NCBI GenBank assembly: GCA_034770075.1
Contig: CM068379.1
Location: 26,101,506 to 26,165,505 of the forward strand
DNA: 64,000 bases
Source of the DNA: Aralia elata
Taxonomy: Eukaryota; Streptophyta; Magnoliopsida; Apiales; Araliaceae
Direction: 5' to 3'
Position numbers and translations under genes: made by a program. Positions 56,202-64,000 of this stretch are shown in pieces (positions within the stretch are counted from its first letter, which is position 1; each line of letters starts with the position of its first letter). The notes under the pieces were generated by a model. It saw nothing but the letters and a program-made list of their open reading frames with translations, was not told the origin of the DNA and ran no database searches.

Positions 56202-57290
56202 ATGCCACATAGATGTAACATATCGGCCCCACCACCAACACCCCAAGGATCGGTTAATAATCAAAAAGATCCTGTGGACCCCATGCAGCGGTTAGCGGAT
56301 ATACTGGAGAGAATGACCCAGGGGAGGAATACGGGGGCCCGTGGATCCCCATCCCCCGGTAGCACCCATAACAAATTTCAAAGACTTCAAGAGCGTTGGA
56401 CCCCCAGAGTTCAAGGGAACGACTGATCCGATTGAAGCCCAGTCTTGGGTGAAGGAAATGGAGAAGGCTTTCATCATTGCACGCGTAGGAGATGACCAGA
56501 AAACAGTATTTGCCACGTATATGATGAAAGGAGAAGCAAATTATTGGTGGGAGGCTAACCAACAACGAGCAGGCGAAGGAGTGATACCGTGGGACAAGTT
56601 CAAGGAATCATTTTTCGAGAATTACTTCCCAAAGAGCATGGAGAGACAAATGGTAGTTAAATTCTTGGAACTGAAGCAGGGAGACATGACGGTGGCTCAA
56701 TATGCCGCCAAATTCAATGAACTCGCGCGTTTTGCACCGCTTCAAGTAAGTACTGAAGAGTTGAAGACGCAAAGGTTCGAGCAAAGGCTGAAACCGTGGT
56801 TGTATAACAAGGTAGTTGTTCTCCAGATCGAGACTTTTAGTGCGCTACTGGAAAAAGCCATCATCGCCGAAGGAGGGATTGAGGCCCTGAATCAACACAA
56901 GAAAAATAAGAAGAGTGGAGGGGACTACCGTGGAGGTGGCAGTAGTGGTGGAAGCAATTCGGGAAAGAGAAAATGGGACGGTGGTAACAACAGCAACAAC
57001 AGTACCAACACTCATCAGGCAGGGAATAGTCAGGGAGGATTTAAGAAGAAGATTGAAGCGTGTTCGAAATGTGGGAAAAATCACAAGGGTGAGTGCTAGA
57101 AGGGACGTAATGTCTGCTACAATTGCAACCAGGAAGGGCATATAGCACCGTATTGCCCAAACCCAAAGAAGAACCGTGGATGCTATTCTTGTGGATCAAT
57201 GGAGCATCAGTTCAGAGACTGCCCGAAGAAAGGAAACAGCGGTGGAAGCGGCAACCGAGGAGGAGGCAGCAAACTGATGATTGGGGGTCC
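56202..57290 (+). pseudogene. A gag: capsid and nucleocapsid
   Basis: Starts MPHRCNISAPPPTP at 56202. A frameshift between about 56340 and 56370 moves the reading into the frame with FKDFKSVGPPEFKG, EANYWWEANQQRAG, FNELARFAPLQV and LLEKAIIAEGG (capsid). A TAG at 57097-57099 follows CSKCGKNHKGEC. After it come the CCHC knuckles CYNCNQEGHIAPYC and CYSCGSMEHQFRDC in the same frame. The Gly/Asn-rich linker is typical of the family. Confidence 0.9.
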
Positions 57291-60200
57291 GACTTCGCCG
57301 AACCGCACCCCTGCCCGAACATTCAACATGACCGTCCAGGATGCAGTGATTGCTAGGGACGTGGTGTCAGGTATTATCCCAATCAATAATATAAATGCTT
57401 GTGTATTATTCGATTCGGGTGCTACCTGTTCTTTTGTGTCTGAAAATTTTGCTAAACGGTTAAATATACCCCAAGAACGGTTAGAAAATCCTTTAAGCAT
57501 AGAAATTGCGAATAATGAGGTAATTCCTGCACAGTTTATTCTTCGTAATTGTTACGCTGAGATTAGGGGATTTAATTGTTGCATGGATTTGATCCCAATA
57601 AGGTTGGGAGAGTTCGATGTAATATTGGGAATGGACTGGTTGTACGATCATGCGGTAATCATTGACTGTCAGAAGAAAAGTGTGAACCTTTGGACCCCGA
57701 ACCGGTCGAGGGTAATATTTTATGGTGGCACATCGCTAAGACGTTCATGTTATCTTACGATGATGTAGGCCAGGAAATTGTTAAAGAAAGGTTGTGAAGG
57801 TTATTTAGCCTATATTCTAGATACGAAGAAAGAAGGTGTGGATATTAAAAATATACCGGTAGTGAGAGAGTTTCCAGATGTGTTTCCAAGTGATTTACCC
57901 GGTCTTCCGCCAGACAGGGAAATTGAATTTGCGATAGACTTAGTGCCGGGGACTACACCAATTTCGAAGGCTCCATATCGTATGGCGCCGGTAGAGATGA
58001 AGGAATTGTTGATACAACTTCTGCTGGACAATGGGTATATTCAGCCAAGTGTGTCCCCATGGGGAGCACCAGTTTTGTTTGTCAAGAAGAAGGACGGATC
58101 AATGAGACTCTGTATCGACTACCGGGAGTTGAACAAATCAACGATCAAGAACAAGTACCCATTGCCAAGAATCGATGACTTGTTCGATCAACTAAAGGGA
58201 GCCAGACACTTCTCGAAGATAGATTTGAGGACTGGATATCATAAGCTAAAAGTAAGGAAGGAAGATGTACCTAAAACTGCGTTTCGGACAAGATATGGTC
58301 ATTACAAGTTTTTGGTGATGACTTTCGGTTTGACTAACGCACCGGCAGCATTCATGGACTTGATGAACCGAATTCTGAAGCCGTACTTAGATAAGTTCGT
58401 AGTAGTTTTCATCGATGACATTTTGATTTATTCAAAGACCGAAGAAGAGCACGCCGATCATCTGAGCGAAGTACTGGAGACACTGAGAAGGGAAAAGTTA
58501 TACGCGAAATTTTTCAAGTGCGAATTCTAGATGGAAAAGGTACAATTTTTAGGGCATATGATCAACAAAGACGGTATCTCAGTGGACCCTGCGAAGGTGG
58601 AGGCAGTTAGTAACTGGGAGCAACCGAAGACACCGACAGAAGTACGAAGTTTCTTAGGGTTAGCCGGGTACTATCGAAGATTTATCCAAGATTTTTCCAA
58701 AATAGCAACCCCATTGACCAATCTAACGAGGAAGATGGTGAAATTTGTGTGGTCTAAAAAGTGCGAAGACAGTTTTCAGGAATTGAAAAAGCGGTTAAGC
58801 GAGGCGCCTGTATTGTCCTTACCAGACGATACGGGAGGTTTTGTAGTGTATAGTGATGCATCACACAAGGGTCTTGGCTGTGTGTTAATGCAACACGACA
58901 AGGCTATTGCGTATGCGTTATGACAATTGAAGGATTACGAGAAGCGATACCCTACCCATAACTTGGAGTTAGCGGCTGTCGTTTTTGCATTGAAGATTTG
59001 GAGACATTACCTTTATGGGGAGAAATGTGAGATATACACGGACCATAAGAGTCTGAAATATATTTTCACACAGAAGGAGCTAAACATGCGACAGAGGAGG
59101 TGGTTGGAATTAATCAAAGATTATGACTGTGAAATTCTTTATCACCCAGGGAAGGCAAACGTAGTAGCAGATGCATTGAGTAGAAAGGGGAATGAGAAAT
59201 TGTGTATGTTGACAACTCACGAGGAGCTAATACAGGAAATGGCGAGATTGGAAATCGAGGTGAAAAGTCCGACAGAGGCAGCAGAGAAGTTATTCGTAAT
59301 TGAGGCTCGTCCGACATTACTCGACAAAGTGAAAGAAGCACAGGAAAAGGATGAAGAATGTGAAAGGATACAGAAAAGGATCGCAGAAAATGAGGAAGAG
59401 AAATTTCGAATGGATAAAGATGGTATCTTAAGATACGAGGAACGAGTGTGGGTGCCAGCCGTGACTAAATTAAGAGATGAGATCTTACATGAAGCACATA
59501 ATTCAGCATATTCTATTCACCTAGGAAGCACAAAAATGTACCGGGATCTTCGTCAATATTTTTGGTGGCCCAACATGAAGCGGGACGTAGCAGAGTGCGT
59601 CAGCAAGTGTCTCACTTGTCAACAAGTCAAAGCGGAACATCAGAGACCGAGTGGGTTACTTCAGCCACTAAATATACCAGAATGAAAATGGGAGCACATC
59701 ACCATGGATTTCGTGGTAGGACTTCTAGTTACATAAAAAGGTTGTGATGCCATTTGGGTTATCGTAGACCGATTGACAAAATCAGCACACTTTCTACCGA
59801 TAAAAATCTGATTCAATTTGAACCAGTTAGCTAAGTTGTACATAAAGGAAATTGTTTCGCGACATGGAGTGCCAGTGTCAATTATCTCAGATCGAGATCC
59901 ACACTTCACATCAAATTTTTGGAAGAGCTTGCAAGAGAGAATGGGAACACAGTTGCGACTAAGTACTGCTTACCATCCTCAAACTGACGGACAGAGCGAA
60001 CGAACAATACAGACGCTAGAAGACATGCTTAGAGCTTGTGCGATGGACTTCAAAGGGAATTGGGATGACCACTTACCACTTGTGGAATTCGCTTATAACA
60101 ACAGCTATCATACAAGTATCGGTATGCCGCCGTATGAAGCCCTCTATGGGAGGAAGTGCAGAACACCGTTAAGTTGGGATGAGGTCGGCGAACGACAACT

Positions 60201-60743
60201 GTTGGGACCAGAGTTGGTGCAGCAGACAGCCGAAGTGGTCAAGGTGATCAGGGCAAGACTAGTTGCAGCCCAAGACCAGCAAAAGAAGTATGCTGATCAG
60301 CATCGCCAGACGAGAGACTTCGATGTCGGCAGCTACGTGTTTCTGAAAGTGTCTCCCTAGAAAGGGAAGATACGTTTTGGGAAGAAGGAAAAGTTGAGCC
60401 CAAGGTTCATAGGACCGTTCGAAGTATTGAGAAGAGTGGGTGAAGTGGCGTATGAGGTAGCCTTGCCTCCTGAACTAGAGCATGTCCACAATGTGTTTCA
60501 CGTCTCAGTGTTACGACCATACAAACCCGATTACAAACACTTGATATCCTATGAGCACGTTTATATAGAGAAGGATCTTACGTACGAAGAAATTCCTATT
60601 CAGATAATTGATAGGAAGGAGCAAGTATTAAGAAATAAGGTTATACCTTCTGTGAATGTAGTCTGGCGAAACCACAATGCTGAGGAGGCTACATGGGAAT
60701 TGAAGATAAGATGAAGGAGAATTACCCTCAACTTTTTGTTTAA
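57291..60743 (+). pseudogene. A pol: protease, RT, RNase H, integrase, chromodomain-like end
   Basis: Protease has LFDSGATCSF (Asp at 57412). A TAG at 57766-57768 lies between protease and RT. RT has WGAPVLFVKKKDGSMRL and FIDD at 58408-58419, with a TAG at 58528-58530. RNase H has VYSDASHKGLGC and a TGA at 58921-58923, then TDHKSLKYIF. Integrase has the H2C2 region around SKCLTCQQVKAEHQRP, a TGA at 59683-59685, FVVGL, SIISDRDPHFTSNF and YHPQTDGQSE, and a TAG at 60358-60360. The end has VVWRNHNAEEATWE (chromodomain-like); a one-base loss near 60705 shifts the last codons, and the natural stop is at 60741-60743. Every listed stop is one transition away from Trp, Gln or Arg. Confidence 0.92.
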
Positions 60744-60775
60744 CCTTGTACGATGATTCCGGGGACAGAATCTTT

Positions 60776-60789
60776 ATAAGGGGGGAGAA
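60776..60789 (+). promoter_or_regulatory. Polypurine tract of A
   Basis: AAGGGGGGAGAA directly before TGTAACG of the 3' LTR. A further upstream string (CCGGGGACAGAATC) is the homologue of the duplicated tract region in B1 and B2, but here it is single. Confidence 0.88.
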
Positions 60790-63700
60790 TGTAACGATCG
60801 GGAATTTTAGATTTCCTTGTAACCCGAGTTATGTATGAATAAAATGAATTTTTATTTATATTTATATTATCATGTGTTATATGCTTAAAATTGTGTTGCA
60901 ACCTAGAAAATGTGTATGTGTTAAATTTTACGTGTTGTTGTGTCGTTGGAGTGAATAAATTGATTTTTGCGAAAATTCGTAAAATTAATATTCCCGAGGC
61001 ACTATTCACGAGCACTATTCATGCCCGAATATTTTTGTGTGTCTTTCTATTAATTTTGTTAAGACGTGTATGCGAAGGAATAATTTTTCCAAGTGACAGA
61101 AATTTTATTGGAGCTGATACGTGATTTAATCTGTATCCGAAATGTATAATATGGGTGTTCCGAATAATTGGACAAATCCCATAATAAATATTTTTATGCA
61201 TCCCAATAATTTATGGAAGTACCCATTTTAATTTTGGGTAGAGTTATTTACCAAATTTGGTACAAAAGTGGGAGTATTCGGGTATATTTATCTGTATATT
61301 TTGATTAATTGGAGAGGTAATTAAGCCTCAACCAATCAGGAGAGAGCATTAATTGTATTAGCCAATCACATGAGGGGGAATAAACCGTCACAGGACACTA
61401 AGCATGGGATTTTTAACTTCACCAAACATCCTCCTCAATTTGGTTTTCAAGAGCTCGGGTGAAGTATTTTCTGCATATCAATACATTCCATCTCCTCCCG
61501 AAGCATTCACCTTATCCTCCCATCAACTCATCCTCCTTTTCACTTAAACCATCTGCATACTCCTCATTTTGCAAGCAAATATAGAGAATACATAGAGAGA
61601 GAGAGAACTATAGAGAGAGAAGGAAGAAGATTTGAAGAAGAAGCAAGCTATAGGAAGAAAAAGGGAAGAGGAAGGAGACGCACGAGAGCTAGAGGAAGGG
61701 GAAGAAGAATCCTAGTAGCTTCCATAGCAACCTTAGAAGCAAGAGTAAGAGGTAAAAATCATTTTTCCTCCATTGTTAAAGTTTATGAGTTTTAGAAGCT
61801 TTCTTGATGGGTTTTACGTTTCTGGAGATTTTTGGTTGTTATTGTTCGTTGTGGTTGCTTAATATTGTTACCAAGACACCTTCTAAACCATTAATACCTT
61901 CAAAGTGAAACAAAAACAAAGAATGATTCGGACCCAAGCTTAAGGAGGAAGATAATAGACTGTTTGGACCTTTGGACGATTAGAGGACAGTAAAGCCTTG
62001 ATGTTGTGATTATTTTGATTGTTTGTTATTGGAATATTGTACTTCTATCGGTTGTGAAGATATCCTAATTTGAATGAATCAAAATGATACTAAAATGAAG
62101 TCACAGTTGCCATTTGTGTGAGATATTTCATGGTTGTGAAAAACAGAGCATGCAGTTTATGTTTTAGCTCAGGATTTGGTCATGTTAGTGATTATGGGTC
62201 ATCCTGAATTTGTTATATGTTGTAGCCTCGTGTCTTGGGAATCCATAGAATCCGTAAGGGATCAAATTGATCGAGTATAGGAAGAGTTATAGCAGCTAGA
62301 GCGAGGCGAGGTGGCTGTGTCGCGGTTCTGCAGGAACTGCAGTTCGCTACTACAACTGCTACTGCATGGTGCCTGGTCTGGGTCGGGTCAGGCCGGACCG
62401 GGTCGGGCCGGATCGGGTCGGACCTAGTAAATTTTTCCCGCGAGTCTAAAACTTATATTTTTGTACAAAATGATTAGAAACATTTATATCTGGTTGAAGC
62501 CTTATGTGCTTAATTTATACCCGTGTCAACTTAAGCGATATTGTCTTAAGGCGTAAATTGAATAAATATCTTTTAATGATGTGATGACTGTTATGATACT
62601 AGTCCTTATGTGACTAATATTTATGGTGATTTTAATGAACTATGTAGGGTATTTTTGATGGACGATTAACGTCAAGATATTAACGCACGTGCAAGGCAAG
62701 TTCCTTACTCAACCCTCATTTAATTGTGCGAGTTTTCCTTAACTCATTTATCTATCGAGCAAGTCTCCTATCTTATTCAAGTTATTATCGTGCAAGCTTA
62801 CTTACCCTACTCAAATTTATATTCGAGCAAATATTATTTATTGGGCAAGCTTTTTGAGTTTCTTGTCTCCGTTCAAGTTACTTATCGATTTAGCAAATAT
62901 TGTGCTAGTATTCATACTTTTATTCAAGTACTGCAATGAAAGCCCATTTCATGCAGTGTTATATACAGTGTGATTCCAAAGATTATGAATTGTTATTCAT
63001 TCAAGATATTATTGATGTTACTATACATGCTATTGAACCTTAAAGTTCTTTATTCCATAACTTGTTTGAAAGTTATGTCAAAGCTAATTGCTTCAGCTAG
63101 ACACTTATTGATTTGTTTATTGAAGTGAGGTTAAGTCCTCCAACTATTATTGTTGTTAAGTAAAGTTGTCCGATCAAATTGCTTTGGTCCGGACTCTCAT
63201 GTAAAGCTGAGAAGAACAACCCTCATAGTAGGGGAAATTGTATAAACGGCGGGAAACCGACACGCGCGTAAATGGAAAATGTAAGGCTTATGCATAACGC
63301 CAGGTATTTTAGGCTGATCACCTATTGTACCAGTTTGTGGATTATCGGATGAATTTTCAGTAATTCTAGAATAGAGTTCTGTGCCTTGGTGCACCCTCAG
63401 TATTGAATAGTTCCCTTCTTCGAGAAACTTTGAAATCCTTGGATACTTCAGAAATCCTTCGGTCCATAGCAACCACTATAATGGTGATAAAAAGAAGTTG
63501 TTTATTTCCTTGACTTAGATAATTTTTTACTCTGGTGAGCTATAAAGTTATTCATGTGATTATTCATTGCTATTATACTTGCGGGCAAATTTGTTGCTCA
63601 CCCCTTGCTTTCCTTAAAAACATTTCAGTTAGAGCGGCACGTGGCGAGAGCTCAGGAAAAGATAAGGGAAAGGGGAAAGCTACGGAGTAGTTGTAATTTG

Positions 63701-63947
63701 TTGTTTTAGAATTACCGTTTGTATTAAGACTGATTAATTGACGTCGTGTATTAAGACATATTTACCCTTATGTATTATGTTATGTTTTGATGTAGCCTTG
63801 GTTTCGAGACTTGGGTCAGGGTTATTTATGTTATATCAATGTAAATATTCCTTTATTCTGCTATAAGTTATCGATTGTATAATTCTTGTGTTAGATAGTG
63901 ACGAACTAGGTCCGTGGCTCAGGTGAACCGGATTTGGGGGCGTCACA
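60790..63947 (+). repeat. 3' LTR of A (3158 bp)
   Basis: The longer of the two LTRs. It contains the segment 62212-62516 that is absent from the 5' LTR, including a GGGTCGGGTC-type repeat. Donor CAAG|GCAAG at 62695/62696, acceptor TTTCAG at 63628, tail exon 63629-63690. Confidence 0.93.
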
Positions 63948-63952
63948 TATAC
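63948..63952. repeat. TSD of A (TATAC), right copy
   Basis: Identical to 51962-51966. The flanking sequence joins across the insertion to match the undisturbed E1 copy at 48008-48012. Confidence 0.95.
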
Positions 63953-64000
63953 TTTGACATGTCCCTTAAGACCTTTAGGGTATATCAAAGGGTATGATTG
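63953..64000 (+). repeat. LTR-like repeat E2, part after element A
   Basis: TTTGACATGTCCCTTAAGAC... continues E2 and aligns with the reverse complement of about 47960-48007 in E1. It runs off the window. Confidence 0.6.

Larger units (their letters stand above)
51967..63947 (+). mobile_element. Element A: full-length chromovirus (Tekay/Del-like) with TSD
   Basis: Flanked by TATAC at 51962-51966 and 63948-63952. LTRs 51967-54883 and 60790-63947, primer-binding site 54884-54899, extra ORF 55115-55891, gag 56202 to about 57290, pol to 60743, polypurine tract 60776-60789. Total 11,981 bp. Six or more in-frame stops plus two frameshifts show it is inactive. Away from two odd segments the LTRs are very similar. 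Confidence 0.94.

Noticed and set aside
1..64000. tRNA, rRNA, miRNA or host protein-coding genes
   Set aside because: None seen. tRNA-like matches are primer-binding sites only, and all convincing proteins belong to retrotransposons or their cargo.

Overview
This is a gene-poor stretch of an angiosperm nuclear genome, probably a eudicot. I found no ordinary host gene, rRNA, tRNA or CRISPR. Almost every base can be assigned to LTR retrotransposons nested inside one another. The evidence is Ty3/gypsy gag-pol proteins, plant-type primer-binding sites, polypurine tracts, long TG...CA LTRs and several 5-bp target-site duplications (TSDs). Working labels are A, B1, B2, C, D, E1, E2, G, H and J.

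Layout. 1-5692: the 3' end of a plus-strand Tat-like element (C). It holds an antisense decayed plant-mobile-domain (PMD) gene, a 35-bp minisatellite, a polypurine tract and a 2-kb 3' LTR. 5693-20066: a decayed minus-strand chromovirus of the Tekay/Del type (B1). Its 5' leader is interrupted by a minus-strand C-type LTR (12176-17752), which is itself interrupted by a 3.9-kb solo LTR (H, 13131-16985, TSD TTCAC). 20094-20316 and 48548-51457: two pieces of an old minus-strand Tat element (D) with an internal deletion. Its integrase was split by an LTR-like repeat (E1), which was split by a plus-strand solo LTR (G). G was split by a nearly intact chromovirus (B2, 22861-46568, TSD TATGA), and the 3' LTR of B2 was split by a young Athila-type element (J, 23404-35734, TSD ACTAT). 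51458-64000: a second E copy (E2) in the D LTR, carrying a complete plus-strand chromovirus (A, 51967-63947, TSD TATAC). The inferred order is D, then E1, G, B2, J: five levels deep.

How the parts work. J, B2 and A each keep the whole layout: LTR, primer-binding site, gag, protease, reverse transcriptase, RNase H, integrase, polypurine tract, LTR. All carry stops or frameshifts, so none is coding-intact as read. In A, nearly all in-frame stops can be explained by single C-to-T or G-to-A transitions, several at CHG sites, as expected after methylation silencing.

Most notable signals. (1) An extra sense ORF upstream of gag in A, B1 and B2. (2) A conserved GC-AG donor and AG-acceptor pair inside the LTRs of several chromovirus families, with a Lys/Gly-rich tail in the same phase after the acceptor. 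(3) GC-rich palindromic modules shared by chromovirus and Athila elements. (4) An antisense PMD gene plus a minisatellite between pol and the 3' LTR of a Tat-like element.
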